Shown piece after piece: positions 55,047 through 63,368 of a stretch of 64,000 nucleotides of DNA. This DNA comes from Pseudonocardia sediminis (GTDB lineage: Bacteria; Actinomycetota; Actinomycetes; Mycobacteriales; Pseudonocardiaceae): positions 2,130,001 to 2,194,000 of the forward strand of contig NZ_SHKL01000001.1 of NCBI RefSeq assembly GCF_004217185.1, read 5' to 3'. Under the pieces are notes generated by a model that worked only from the letters and a program-made list of their open reading frames with translations, was not told the DNA's origin and did no database searches. The position numbers and the translations under genes are program-made. Every line of letters starts with the position of its first letter. Position 1 is the stretch's first letter.

Positions 55047-55133
55047 CCCGCCGATCCCCGGGCCAACCCCGACCGGAGGACCCCACGACCTGCGCCGATA
55101 AGGTTGTCCCGGTACGGCGCGGAGGTGGGGACG

Positions 55134-56612
55134 GTGAGCCTGGAGCTCGTGTTGGGCGTCGCCGCCGGGGTGGTCCTGCTCGGCGTGCTCGCCGTGCGCG
55201 TCTCGGTCGGGCTCGGCCTGCCGTCGCTGCTGCTCTACCTGGGCATCGGCATGCTCCTGGGCGAGTCCGCCCTCGGCTTCCAGTTCTCCGACGCCCGCCT
55301 CACCGAGACCCTCGGCCTCGCCGCCCTGGTGCTGATCCTGATCGAGGGCGGCCTGACGACCCGCTGGTCGGCGGTCCGCCCGGCGCTGGGCATCGGGATC
55401 CTGCTCTCGACGGTGTCGGTCGTGGTCAGCATCGGCGTCGCCGGGACGGCCCTGCACTACCTGCTCGGCCTGGACTGGCGGGTCGCGCTGCTCTGGGGCG
55501 CGGTCCTGTCGTCCACCGACGCCGCCGCGGTGTTCAGCGTGCTGCGCGGCGTCGCCGTGCCGCGGCGCCTGGCCGGGACGCTGGAGCTGGAGTCCGGCAT
55601 GAACGACGCACCGGTCGTCATCGCCGTGTCGGTGCTCGCCTCGACCGAGGCGATCGGCTGGACGACGCCGCTGCTGGTCGGCTACGAGCTCGTCGCCGGG
55701 GCGGTGATCGGGGCGGCGCTCGGGTTCGGTGGGGGCTGGGCCCTGCGCCGGGCCGCCCTGCCCTCGACCGGCCTCTACCCGCTGGCCGCGATGGCGGTCT
55801 GCGTCCTCGCCTACGCGGGCGGGCAGTGGGCGCACGCGTCCGGGCTGCTCGCCACCTACGTCTGCGCCCTGGTGCTGGGCAACGTCAGCCTGCCGCACCG
55901 CGGCGGCGTCGTCTCCTTCGCCGAGGGCACCGGCTGGCTCGCCCAGATCGGTCTGTTCGTGCTGCTCGGGCTCTACGTCAGCCCGCCGCGGCTGCTCGAC
56001 GCCGTCGTCCCGGCCCTGATCGCCGCCGCGGTGCTGCTGCTGGCCGCGCGGCCGTTGTCGGTGATGGTCGCGGCGGTGCCGTTCCGGATGCCGTGGCGCG
56101 AGCAGGCGTTCCTGTCCTGGGCGGGCCTGCGCGGGGCGGTGCCGATCGTGCTCGCGCTGATCGCCCTGGTCGAGGGCGGGCCGACGTACCAGCCCCTGGT
56201 CGACGTCGTGTTCGTGCTGGTCGTGGTGCTCACGCTGCTGCAGGGCACGACGCTGCCGTGGGTGGCGAGTCTCCTGGGGGTGTCCTCGCGGACCGACACC
56301 CGCGAGGTCGAGGTCGACGCCGCACCCCTGGACGAGGTCAACGCCGAGCTGCTGCAGGTGAAGGTGCCCGGCGGGTCGAAGCTGCACGGGGTGTACCTGC
56401 GTCAGCTGCGGCTGCCGACCGGCGCGACGATCAGCCTGGTGGTGCGGGACAAGGCCGCGTTCACCCCGGACGGCGGCACCCGCCTGCGGGAGGGCGACCA
56501 GCTGCTCGTCGTCGCCACCCGCGACGTGCGGGAGTCCGCCGAGCGCCGGATCCGCGCGGTCGACCGGGGTGGTGCCCTGGTCCGCTGGCGCGAGGGCGAC
56601 CGGCCCGACTGA
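55134..56612 (+). CDS. CPA1-type potassium/proton antiporter with TrkA-C domain
   Basis: The 492-residue protein has twelve to thirteen TM helices. The CPA1/NhaP core includes LYLGIGMLLGESALGF, ILIEGGLTTRW, the ion-binding SSTDAAAVFSVLRG with ELESGMNDAPVVIAV, and the SWAGLRGAVPIVLAL helix. The C-terminal cytoplasmic TrkA-C (RCK-C) domain lies at about 390-480 (VEVDAAPLDEVNAELLQVKVPGGSKLHGVYLRQLRLP to LREGDQLLVVA). Such NhaP2/CvrA-like proteins exchange K+ for H+ and respond to nucleotide or ion binding at TrkA-C. GTG 55134 follows GGAGG at 55121-55125. A TAAGGT hexamer at 55099-55104 is a possible -10. It is followed by lspA with its own promoter. Confidence 0.9.
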   Translation: MSLELVLGVAAGVVLLGVLAVRVSVGLGLPSLLLYLGIGMLLGESALGFQFSDARLTETLGLAALVLILIEGGLTTRWSAVRPALGIGILLSTVSVVVSIGVAGTALHYLLGLDWRVALLWGAVLSSTDAAAVFSVLRGVAVPRRLAGTLELESGMNDAPVVIAVSVLASTEAIGWTTPLLVGYELVAGAVIGAALGFGGGWALRRAALPSTGLYPLAAMAVCVLAYAGGQWAHASGLLATYVCALVLGNVSLPHRGGVVSFAEGTGWLAQIGLFVLLGLYVSPPRLLDAVVPALIAAAVLLLAARPLSVMVAAVPFRMPWREQAFLSWAGLRGAVPIVLALIALVEGGPTYQPLVDVVFVLVVVLTLLQGTTLPWVASLLGVSSRTDTREVEVDAAPLDEVNAELLQVKVPGGSKLHGVYLRQLRLPTGATISLVVRDKAAFTPDGGTRLREGDQLLVVATRDVRESAERRIRAVDRGGALVRWREGDRPD

Positions 56613-56644
56613 CCCGCGTGTGTGGGCCGTCCGCGCCGACCGCG

Positions 56645-56650
56645 CATAAT
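56645..56650 (+). promoter_or_regulatory. -10-like hexamer for leaderless lspA
   Basis: CATAAT ends 6 nt before the lspA GTG at 56657. Such an AT-rich hexamer is conspicuous in this GC-rich window, and no ribosome-binding site follows it. Confidence 0.5.
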
Positions 56651-56656
56651 CGTGGG

Positions 56657-57244
56657 GTGACCGAGGAGCGCGACGACCCCGCAGGACCCCGCGCCGGACC
56701 GGGCACCGTGAGCAGCACCGTCGCCCGGCGCGGCGTCCCGCTGCTGGCCGGGATCGCCGCCGCCGTGCTCGTGTTCGACGTGCTGACCAAGATCGCCGCC
56801 GTGGCGACGCTGGAGCAGCGCCCGCCGCTGGAGCTGCTCGGCGGCGCGGTCTATCTGGTGCTCCTGCGCAACCCGGGCGCGGCGTGGTCGATGGCCACCG
56901 GCTACACGTGGGTGCTGACGATCGTCGCGATCGTCGTCGTCGGGGTGATCATCCGGATCGCGCGGCGGCTCGCCTCGACCGGCTGGGCGATCGGCCTCGG
57001 GCTGGTCCTCGGCGGAGCGCTGGGCAACCTGATCGACCGGTTCTTCCGCTCACCCGGCCCGCTGCGCGGGCACGTGGTGGACATGGTGTCGCTGTTCGCG
57101 CCGGACGGGAGCGTCTGGCCGGTGTTCAACGTCGCCGACTCCTCGATCGTCTGCGGCGGGATCCTGCTCGTGGTGATGGCCGTGCGCGGCATCGAGATCG
57201 ACGGCTCGCGCGCGCCCGGCAAGGAGGAGCGCTCCGATGGGTGA
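56657..57244 (+). CDS. lspA: Lipoprotein signal peptidase (signal peptidase II)
   Basis: The 195-residue membrane aspartic protease cuts lipoprotein signal peptides before the lipid-modified cysteine. Four TM helices are present. The catalytic aspartates lie in [12 protein letters not shown] and [12 protein letters not shown], and the [11 protein letters not shown] motif is conserved. It should process LppM-type proteins encoded elsewhere in the window. The N-terminal 25 residues are a low-complexity extension. GTG 56657 follows a -10 hexamer directly. The 3' end overlaps the rluD start by 8 nt, a conserved lspA-rluD coupling in bacteria. Globomycin is a known inhibitor of this family. Confidence 0.93.
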   Translation: MTEERDDPAGPRAGPGTVSSTVARRGVPLLAGIAAAVLVFDVLTKIAAVATLEQRPPLELLGGAVYLVLLRNPGAAWSMATGYTWVLTIVAIVVVGVIIRIARRLASTGWAIGLGLVLGGALGNLIDRFFRSPGPLRGHVVDMVSLFAPDGSVWPVFNVADSSIVCGGILLVVMAVRGIEIDGSRAPGKEERSDG

Positions 57245-58166
57245 GCTCCGCCAGATGCCGGTGCCCGACGGGCTCGACGGCATGCGCGTCGACGCCGGGC
57301 TGTCCCGGATGCTGGGGCTGTCGCGCACCGTCGTCGCCGGGCTCGCCGAGGAGGGCCGGGTCGCCGTCGACGGCCAGGTCGCCGGCAAGTCCGACCGGCT
57401 GCCCGGCGGGAGCTGGCTGGAGATCGAGCTGCCCGACGCCGCGCCGCCGGCCGACATCTCGGCCCCGGCCGAGCAGGTCGCCGGGCTGGCGATCCTGCAC
57501 GAGGACGACGACATCGTCGTGATCGACAAGCCGGTCGGTGTGGCCGCACACCCCAGCCCCGGCTGGGAGGGCCCGACCGTCACCGGTGGTCTCGCCGCGC
57601 TGGGCGTGCGGCTGTCGACCTCGGGCGCGGCCGAGCGGCAGGGGATCGTGCACCGCCTCGACGCCGGCACCACCGGGGTGATGGTCGTGGCCAAGTCCGA
57701 GCACGCCTACACCGCGCTCAAGCGGGCGTTCAAGGAACGCACCGTTCTCAAGCGCTACCACGCTGTCGTCCAGGGGCACCCCGACCCGTCGTCGGGGACG
57801 ATCGACGCCCCGATCGACCGCCACCCCCGCCACGACTACCGCTACGCCGTCGTCGCCAGTGGACGTCCGAGCGTCACCCACTACGACACGGTCGAGGCGT
57901 TCCGCGCGGCCAGCCTGCTCGACGTGCGGCTGGAGACCGGGCGCACGCACCAGATCCGGGTGCACTTCTCCGCCCTGCGCCACCCCTGCGTCGGGGACCT
58001 CACCTACGGCGCCGACCCGACGCTCGCCGCCCGCACCGGCCTGACCCGGCAGTGGCTGCACGCCCGCATGCTGGGCTTCGAGCACCCCGGTGACGGACGG
58101 CAGGTGGAGTTCACCAGCCCGTACCCGGCCGATCTCGCCGCCGCCCTGGACACCCTCCGCGACTGA
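57237..58166 (+). CDS. rluD: RluD-type 23S rRNA pseudouridine synthase
   Basis: The 309-residue enzyme isomerises uridines in helix 69 of 23S rRNA. An N-terminal S4 RNA-binding domain ([46 protein letters not shown]) is followed by the RluA-family catalytic domain. The active-site aspartate lies in [16 protein letters not shown], and [10 protein letters not shown] is near the C-terminal half. ATG 57237 overlaps the lspA end by 8 nt. The TGA stop overlaps the next start (TGATG), so lspA, rluD and the hypothetical gene form one translationally coupled unit. Confidence 0.93.
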   Translation: MGELRQMPVPDGLDGMRVDAGLSRMLGLSRTVVAGLAEEGRVAVDGQVAGKSDRLPGGSWLEIELPDAAPPADISAPAEQVAGLAILHEDDDIVVIDKPVGVAAHPSPGWEGPTVTGGLAALGVRLSTSGAAERQGIVHRLDAGTTGVMVVAKSEHAYTALKRAFKERTVLKRYHAVVQGHPDPSSGTIDAPIDRHPRHDYRYAVVASGRPSVTHYDTVEAFRAASLLDVRLETGRTHQIRVHFSALRHPCVGDLTYGADPTLAARTGLTRQWLHARMLGFEHPGDGRQVEFTSPYPADLAAALDTLRD

Positions 58167-58843
58167 TGCGCGCTCGGACGAGGATCGCGGTCCTGGCCGG
58201 GCTCGCGCTGGTGGTGGTACTGGCCGCGTTCGTCGCGGGCAACGAGGGCGGCGCGCCCACCCCGGCGCGCACCGCAGGGTCGGTGCGCCTGGGCCCGGAC
58301 CCCGGCCAGGCCGTCGCCGAGTACCGGGCGGACCTGGCGCGGCGGCTCCCCGCGCCGGGGGAGGAGACGCTGGCCCTGGTGCAGCTCGCCCGCCCGCTCG
58401 ACACGACGGACGCGGCCGCGCTGGCCGGACCGTCGGAAGTGGTCACGGGCGTGTTCCGGGTCCCGCTGCCGCGGGTGCAGACGGCGCTGCGGTTCGAGCC
58501 GGTCACCGGCACCGGGGACGCCGCCGGTGCCCTCGACGTCGCCCGGCAGCGGGCGGCGTTCGCCGCCGGCGCGGACGTGTCCCGCCTGACCGGGCGCCCC
58601 GCCGCCGTCGCGACGGCCGAGCAGCGGGCGCTCGACACGCCGACGTGTGCCTGCCTGCCGGCGTTCGTCGTGCGCGCCGACCGGGCCCGGCTCGAGGCCC
58701 TGGCGGTCGCCCCGGGGGTCCGCGCGGTCGACGCCGCACCGGTCGGGACGCAGGTCACCGACCTGGCCCTGGCCCCTCTCCTGCCCGAGCAGACCACCGC
58801 CGCGGACCCCCTGCCCGACGACGGCCCGGTCCCGCAGGCCTGA
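58166..58843 (+). CDS. Secreted or membrane-anchored hypothetical protein
   Basis: The 225-residue protein has an N-terminal basic residue cluster and a hydrophobic helix (RTRIAVLAGLALVVVLAAFVAGN) that could be a signal anchor, with no lipobox. The rest is a soluble domain rich in Ala, Asp and Pro, including TPTCACLPAFVVRADRARLEALAVAPGVRAVDAAPVG. The close cysteine pair (CAC) could form a metal site or disulfide. I do not recognise a family. It lies at the end of the lspA-rluD coupled unit, overlapping the rluD stop (TGATG), and converges on the HAD hydrolase gene. Confidence 0.75.
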   Translation: MRARTRIAVLAGLALVVVLAAFVAGNEGGAPTPARTAGSVRLGPDPGQAVAEYRADLARRLPAPGEETLALVQLARPLDTTDAAALAGPSEVVTGVFRVPLPRVQTALRFEPVTGTGDAAGALDVARQRAAFAAGADVSRLTGRPAAVATAEQRALDTPTCACLPAFVVRADRARLEALAVAPGVRAVDAAPVGTQVTDLALAPLLPEQTTAADPLPDDGPVPQA

Positions 58844-58864
58844 ACCCCGCACCCGTCGCGGGCG

Positions 58865-59482
58865 TCAGGCCCGGGGCGGGATCCCCCGGGAGCGCAGGGT
58901 CGTCATGGCCCCGGCGGCGCCGGTCCAGACGTGGGCGTCCCAGCCGTGCGCGCGGGCGGAGCGGACGTTCTCGGCCCGGTCGTCGAAGAACACGACCTGG
59001 TCCGGCGAGGTCCGGAACTCGTGGTCGGCGCGGCGGTAGATGTCCGGCGACGGCTTCGCCACCCCGACGTCGGCGGAGAACAGGAGCCGGTCGAACGGCG
59101 TGCTCCAGGACGCGGCCCGGACCGCGGCGGCCAGCCCGCGCGGTGCGTTGGACAGCACCGCCAGGCGGACCCGCATCCGGGCCAGCTCACCGACCATCAG
59201 CGCGGAGGCCGACGGCAGGGCGGCCCAGCGGGCGACGTCGAGCGCCTCGGCGCGCGCCAGCCGGTCCGGCTCGGGCGCCAGGCCCAGCGCCGTGAAGACC
59301 GACCGCCAGTACTGCTCCGGCGGGTCGCCGAGGTCGTGGCGCGGCCGGTGCGACCAGTAGGCGTCGCGCAGGGCGGGCTCGGCGACTCCGAGCTCGGCGG
59401 CGAGCACGCGTTCCAGCCCGGAGGACGGGACGAGGACCTCGCCGAGGTCGAACACGACGGTCGGGCCCGTGGTGGGGGTCAT
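58865..59482 (-). CDS. HAD-superfamily hydrolase (subfamily IA)
   Basis: The 205-residue protein has the HAD signature: motif I VVFDLGEVLVP (nucleophile Asp), motif II LAVLSNAPRG, motif III Lys in VGVAKPSPDIY and motif IV VVFFDDRAENVRSA. The second aspartate of a typical phosphatase DxD is replaced by Gly (DLG), as in epoxide-hydrolase N-domain-like and some dehalogenase-like members. A non-phosphatase reaction or weak phosphatase activity is therefore possible. ATG 59482 begins just before motif I. On the minus strand TACCGT lies 7 nt upstream, suggesting a leaderless transcript. Confidence 0.85.
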   Translation of the reverse strand: MTPTTGPTVVFDLGEVLVPSSGLERVLAAELGVAEPALRDAYWSHRPRHDLGDPPEQYWRSVFTALGLAPEPDRLARAEALDVARWAALPSASALMVGELARMRVRLAVLSNAPRGLAAAVRAASWSTPFDRLLFSADVGVAKPSPDIYRRADHEFRTSPDQVVFFDDRAENVRSARAHGWDAHVWTGAAGAMTTLRSRGIPPRA

Positions 59483-59844
59483 CGCCGCCACGGTAACCCC
59501 GCATGTCCGGACGCACCCGTACGCGCGCATCTTTCCCGGCCGATCGGCGGTAGCGTCCACCGTGCCGGTCGTCACATCCACCTCGACCCCTCCGCGAGGA
59601 GAGCGGGTGACGTGCACGGCCTCCGACAGGACCGTGGCCCGGGACGAACGCCTCGCTCGGCGAGGACCCCGGTACGCCACGGATGAACGGTCCTCGCGGC
59701 CCTGGCCGCCGCCGAGGGTGCTCGCGCCGGTCCCCGCAGGGGGCCGCGGGCGCAGGACCTCACCATCCGCACCCGCGCGCGTCGACGTTCCGTGAGGGCG
59801 ACGCCGCCGGTGATGGCACCTGTCCATCGACATGAGGAGCTGCC
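59483..59844. other. 362-nt gene-free region between the HAD gene and the hydroxylase gene
   Basis: The left edge carries TACCGT (59490-59495, minus strand), the likely HAD promoter hexamer. TAGCGT at 59551-59556 is a possible plus-strand -10 for the hydroxylase gene, giving a leader of about 280 nt. CCGCGAGGA (59593-59601) and TCCTCGCGG (59691-59699) form a perfect 9-bp inverted repeat within it. A 62-codon frame from GTG 59607 has a ribosome-binding site but poor codon bias, so I do not call it. I see no other feature. Confidence 0.5.
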
Positions 59845-61497
59845 GTGAGTCGGCAGAGTTTATCGAAGGCTCATCAGAAGATCCAGGAACTGTCCTGGGA
59901 GCCGGCCTACCACGAGCCGTACATGAAGTACGGAACCGACTACACCTTCCGCAAGGCGGCGAAGAAGGACCCGCTCAAGCAGGTGCTGCGGTCGTACTTC
60001 CCCATGCAGGAGGAGAAGGACCACCGCGTCTTCGGAGCGTCCGACGGAGCCATCCGCGGAAACATGTTCCGGCAGGTCCAGGAACGCTGGATGGAATGGC
60101 AGAAGCTGTTCCTGTCCATCATCCCGCTGCCCGAGATCTCCGCGGCGCGCTCGATGCCGATGCTGTTCTCCGTGGTCCCGAACCCGGAGCTGCACAACGG
60201 CCAGGCGATCCAGATGATCGACGAGGTCCGCCACTCGACGATCCAGCAGAACCTCAAGCGCATCTACATGCAGAACTACATCGACCCGGCCGGGTTCAAC
60301 AACAGCCTGCGCGGGTTCCAGAGCGACTACTGCGGCACGATCGGCCGCCAGTTCGCCGAGGGCTTCATCACCGGTGACGCGATCACCGCGGCCAGCGTCT
60401 ATCTGACGATCGTCGCCGAGACGGCGTTCACGAACACGCTGTTCGTGGCCATGCCGGCCGAGGCCGCCGCGAACGGTGACTACCTGCTGCCGACGGTGTT
60501 CCACTCGGTCCAGTCCGACGAGTCCCGCCACATCTCCAACGGCTACGCGACGCTCCTGATGGCGCTGTCGGACGAGGACAACCGGGCGTTGCTCGAGCGC
60601 GACCTGCGCTACGCGTGGTGGAACAACCACCGTGTCGTGGACGCCGCGATCGGCACGTTCATCGAGTACGGCACGAAGGACCGTCGTCAGGACCGCGAGT
60701 CCTACGCCGAGATGTGGCGACGCTGGGTCTACGACGACTACTACCGTGCCTATCTGATCCCGCTCGAGAAGTACGGCCTCGTCATCCCGCACGACCTCAT
60801 CGAGGAGTCGTGGAACCAGATCTGGAACAAGGGCTACGTCCACGAGGTCGCGCAGTTCTTCGCCACCGGCTGGCTCGCCAACTACTGGCGCATCGACCCG
60901 ATGGACGACACCGACTTCGAGTGGTTCGAGCACAAGTACCCGGGCTGGTACGACAAGTACGGCGCATGGTGGGAGAACTACGCCCGCCTGTCGAAGCCGA
61001 ACGGGCACAACCCGATCGTGTTCGAAGACGTCGACTACGTCTATCCCGCACGGTGCTGGACCTGCATGGTTCCGTGCCTGGTGCGCGAGGACATGGTCAC
61101 CGCCGAGGTCGAGGGCCGGCACCGCACCTACTGCCACGAGGTGTGCCGCTGGACCGACGTCGAGGCGTTCCGCCCGACCTACGACGGCCGGGAGACCCCG
61201 AACATGGGCCGCCTGGTGGGCAAGCGCGAGTGGGAGACGCTCTACCACGGATGGAACTGGGCCGACATCGTCTCCGACATGGGCTTCGTGCGTGACGACG
61301 ACAAGACGATGACGGCCCAGCCGCACCTGGACCTGAACCCGAAGAACATGTGGACGCTCGACCACATGAAGCGGTGCCCTCCGCTGCAGAGCCCGAACGT
61401 CCTGCTCAACGAGATGGACGACACCGCCCGGGCCGCGTACGTGGCCGACTACAACAAGCAGGGACCCGCCGGACGCCCGGCGCCCGCGAGCTCCTGA
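59845..61497 (+). CDS. prmA: Soluble di-iron monooxygenase hydroxylase large subunit (propane 2-monooxygenase PrmA-like)
   Basis: The 550-residue protein resembles PrmA of propane-oxidising actinobacteria over its full length (MSRQSL-KAH, GTDYTF, YFPMQEEKD, RWMEWQKLFLSIIPLPEISAARSMP). All six di-iron ligands align by spacing: Glu97, Glu127, His130, Glu192, Glu226 and His229, with ExxH in DEVRH and DESRH. The enzyme class hydroxylates alkanes or other small hydrocarbons and ethers with O2. It normally needs a reductase, a small hydroxylase subunit and a coupling protein, none of which is beside this gene. A late cysteine cluster (RCWTCMVPCL, TYCHEVCRW) is shared with PrmA. GTG 59845 follows GAGGAGC. 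It stands alone between a long leader and two terminators. Confidence 0.88.
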   Translation: MSRQSLSKAHQKIQELSWEPAYHEPYMKYGTDYTFRKAAKKDPLKQVLRSYFPMQEEKDHRVFGASDGAIRGNMFRQVQERWMEWQKLFLSIIPLPEISAARSMPMLFSVVPNPELHNGQAIQMIDEVRHSTIQQNLKRIYMQNYIDPAGFNNSLRGFQSDYCGTIGRQFAEGFITGDAITAASVYLTIVAETAFTNTLFVAMPAEAAANGDYLLPTVFHSVQSDESRHISNGYATLLMALSDEDNRALLERDLRYAWWNNHRVVDAAIGTFIEYGTKDRRQDRESYAEMWRRWVYDDYYRAYLIPLEKYGLVIPHDLIEESWNQIWNKGYVHEVAQFFATGWLANYWRIDPMDDTDFEWFEHKYPGWYDKYGAWWENYARLSKPNGHNPIVFEDVDYVYPARCWTCMVPCLVREDMVTAEVEGRHRTYCHEVCRWTDVEAFRPTYDGRETPNMGRLVGKREWETLYHGWNWADIVSDMGFVRDDDKTMTAQPHLDLNPKNMWTLDHMKRCPPLQSPNVLLNEMDDTARAAYVADYNKQGPAGRPAPASS

Positions 61498-61501
61498 GAA
61501 C

Positions 61502-61594
61502 CGGTCGGGCGGTCCCGTGAGGCCCGCGCCCCCGGTGACCGCCCGACCGAGCTGAACGACCTGCCGGCATCGCTCCTGCGTGCCGGCAGGTCGT
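61502..61594. terminator. Two tandem terminator hairpins after the hydroxylase gene
   Basis: The first stem is a perfect 13 bp (61502-61514 with 61537-61549) with a 22-nt loop. The second is a perfect 14 bp (61556-61569 with 61581-61594) with an 11-nt loop. Together they insulate the hydroxylase gene from the DUF998 gene downstream. Nothing else is seen in 61595-61726. Confidence 0.85.
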
Positions 61595-61726
61595 CGTTCA
61601 CGGCCTCCGGCGGAGCGCTGTCCCCTCCGGCGAGGGGCGGACCCGACCGACCCTGAGGGGGCCTGCCCCCGGACCCGGAGGACATCCCCGATCCGCGGTC
61701 GGGGTCGTTCCCGATGATGCGCCCCC

Positions 61727-61740
61727 GTGCTGGTCAGCAC
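61727..61740. promoter_or_regulatory. Small palindrome at the DUF998 gene start
   Basis: GTGCTG-GT-CAGCAC is a 6-2-6 perfect palindrome 10 nt before the preferred start at 61751. It may be an operator, or part of the coding region if translation begins at GTG 61727. Confidence 0.35.
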
Positions 61741-61750
61741 GATGATTCCC

Positions 61751-62419
61751 ATGAGCGGTCGGGGGGTCGGCGAGCGTACCGGCGCGGTACCGGACACGGC
61801 CGCCGGCGCGGCACCGGCCGTCGTGGCCGCCGGGGTCGCGGTCGCCGTCGCGGCGGTGCTCCTCGCGCACGTGCTCGGAGCGGGGTCGCTCGACCCGGTC
61901 GCCCTGACCGTCAGCGACTACGTCGCGGTCCCCGGGGGAGGAGTCCTCCTCGGGCTCGCCGCGGCCGGGCTCGCGACCGCGGGCGCCGCCCTCGTCCGGG
62001 CCGTCCCGGGCCGCGGGTGGCCGCGGGCGGTGGCCGTCCTGTTGTCGGCCTGGTGCGTCGCCCTGGTGCTCGTCGCGGTGTTCCCGACGAACGCGCCCGG
62101 CTCGGCGCCGGACCTGGCCGCCGCGGTGCACCGCTGGGCCGGGGCCGGTGTCTTCGCCCTCCCGCCGGTCGCCGGGCTGCTGGTCCTGCGGCGGACCGGG
62201 GCGCCGGTGACGGCGTGGGCCCCGACGGTCGCCGCCGGCGCCGGGGCGCTGGTGTTCCTGCTCTGCCACGCGCCGGCCGTCCTCTCCGGCGCCCCGCCGT
62301 TCCCGCTGCTCGGTGTCGTCGAACGGGTGGCCCATCTCCTGCTGTGCGGCCAGGTCCTGGCGCTCGGGCGTCGTGCCGGCTCGCCGGCGACGCCCCGGGT
62401 CGCGGCGGTGTCGCGATGA
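61751..62419 (+). CDS. DUF998-family membrane protein
   Basis: The 222-residue protein has six predicted TM helices (VVAAGVAVAVAAVLLAHVLG through LLLCGQVLALG). It has the DUF998 hallmarks DYVAVPGGGVLLGLAAAGLA, VLVAVFPTNAPGSA and DLAAAVHRWAGAGVFALPP, with a conserved His in the loop. DUF998 has no firm function. Possible starts are GTG 61727, ATG 61742 and ATG 61751; the last gives the shortest tail before the first helix. The stop overlaps the next start by ATGA, linking it to the transporter gene. Confidence 0.83.
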   Translation: MSGRGVGERTGAVPDTAAGAAPAVVAAGVAVAVAAVLLAHVLGAGSLDPVALTVSDYVAVPGGGVLLGLAAAGLATAGAALVRAVPGRGWPRAVAVLLSAWCVALVLVAVFPTNAPGSAPDLAAAVHRWAGAGVFALPPVAGLLVLRRTGAPVTAWAPTVAAGAGALVFLLCHAPAVLSGAPPFPLLGVVERVAHLLLCGQVLALGRRAGSPATPRVAAVSR

Positions 62420-63357
62420 CCACGGTCGCGGTCGTCCTGGCCGTCCTCGCCGCGGCGTCGTTCGCCGTCGCCGCGGTGGCCCAGCACCGCGCCGCCCGTG
62501 GTCCCGGGGACACGGGCACGGCCCCGCTGCGGGCCCTCGTCCGGCGCCCGCTGTGGCTGCTCGGCACCGGGGCCGCGGTGGCCGGAGCCGGCCTGCACGC
62601 GGTCGCGCTCGGGCTCGCGCCGGTGGCGCTGGTGCAGCCCGTCGGCGTCCTCGCGGTGCCGCTGGGGGTACTGGCCGAGCACCGCCTCGCCGCCCGCGAG
62701 GGGCTCCCGCCCGGTGCCGGGGCCGGGACGACGGCCGGGGTGGCGCTCGCGGTGGCCGGGGTGGCGGTGTTCGTCCTCGTCTCCGCCGGGAGCCCGTCCG
62801 GCGTCCGGTTCGACCCGGGCACCGTGCTGACGACCGCCGCGGTGCTCGCCGCCGCGGGCGCGCTCACCCTCCTGCTGTCGCGACGGGTGCACGGCACTGC
62901 CCGCTGCCTGGCCCGCTCGGTCGCCGCCGCGGTCGCGTTCGGACTGGTCTCGGCCCTGCTGCGGGCCGGGCTCGCCCACCTGACCGGGCCCGGTGCGTCC
63001 GCGGCGGTGCTCGCCGCGATCGGGGTGCTGCTGGTCGCGGCGCTGCTCGTCGGCGGCGTCGCGGTGCAGCTCGCCTACCGCAGCGGCCCGCCGTCGCTGG
63101 TGCTCGCCTGCCTGACCGTGCTGGATCCGATGGTCGCGGTCGGGTTCGGCGTCACGGCGCTGGGTGAGCGGATCGGCACCTCGACCCTCGACGCCGTGCT
63201 CGCCGGCGGGGGAGCGCTCCTCGCCGTCGCCGGGGTCGTCGCGCTCGCCCGCCACCACCCCGACGCCCGCGCGCGGGACACCGCTCGCGCCCCCGGGCCC
63301 GCCCGCCTTACCGATCCCGCCCGCCTCACCGATCCCGTCCGTCCGACCCGTCCCTGA
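62416..63357 (+). CDS. DMT-superfamily (EamA/NIPA-like) transporter
   Basis: The 313-residue protein has nine to ten TM helices in two related halves: TVAVVLAVLAAASFAVAAVAQHRAA, then LAPVALVQPVGVLAVPLGVL in the first, and SGPPSLVLACLTVLDPMVAVGFGVTALGE in the second. The two VLQP/VLDP helices are typical of drug/metabolite and NIPA-like Mg2+ transporters. Substrate is unknown. The C-terminal tail repeats LTDPARLTDPVRP. ATG 62416 overlaps the DUF998 stop. The GT4 glycosyltransferase gene follows after 11 nt, suggesting a three-gene operon. Confidence 0.83.
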   Translation: MTTVAVVLAVLAAASFAVAAVAQHRAARGPGDTGTAPLRALVRRPLWLLGTGAAVAGAGLHAVALGLAPVALVQPVGVLAVPLGVLAEHRLAAREGLPPGAGAGTTAGVALAVAGVAVFVLVSAGSPSGVRFDPGTVLTTAAVLAAAGALTLLLSRRVHGTARCLARSVAAAVAFGLVSALLRAGLAHLTGPGASAAVLAAIGVLLVAALLVGGVAVQLAYRSGPPSLVLACLTVLDPMVAVGFGVTALGERIGTSTLDAVLAGGGALLAVAGVVALARHHPDARARDTARAPGPARLTDPARLTDPVRPTRP

Positions 63358-63368
63358 AGGAGTGTCCC

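Noticed and set aside
58865..59482. The Gly in HAD motif I (DLG) as a disabling mutation
   Set aside because: DxG is common among HAD-IA relatives that are not classical phosphatases, and the other motifs are intact.
59607..59795. A 62-codon gene upstream of the hydroxylase gene
   Set aside because: It has a ribosome-binding site, but about a fifth of its codons end in A or T, well above neighbouring genes, and the Arg/Pro-rich product matches no family.
59810..59844. A sigma-54 promoter (TGGCAC at 59815) before the hydroxylase gene
   Set aside because: No GC-type -12 element follows at the required spacing, and actinobacteria generally lack sigma-54.
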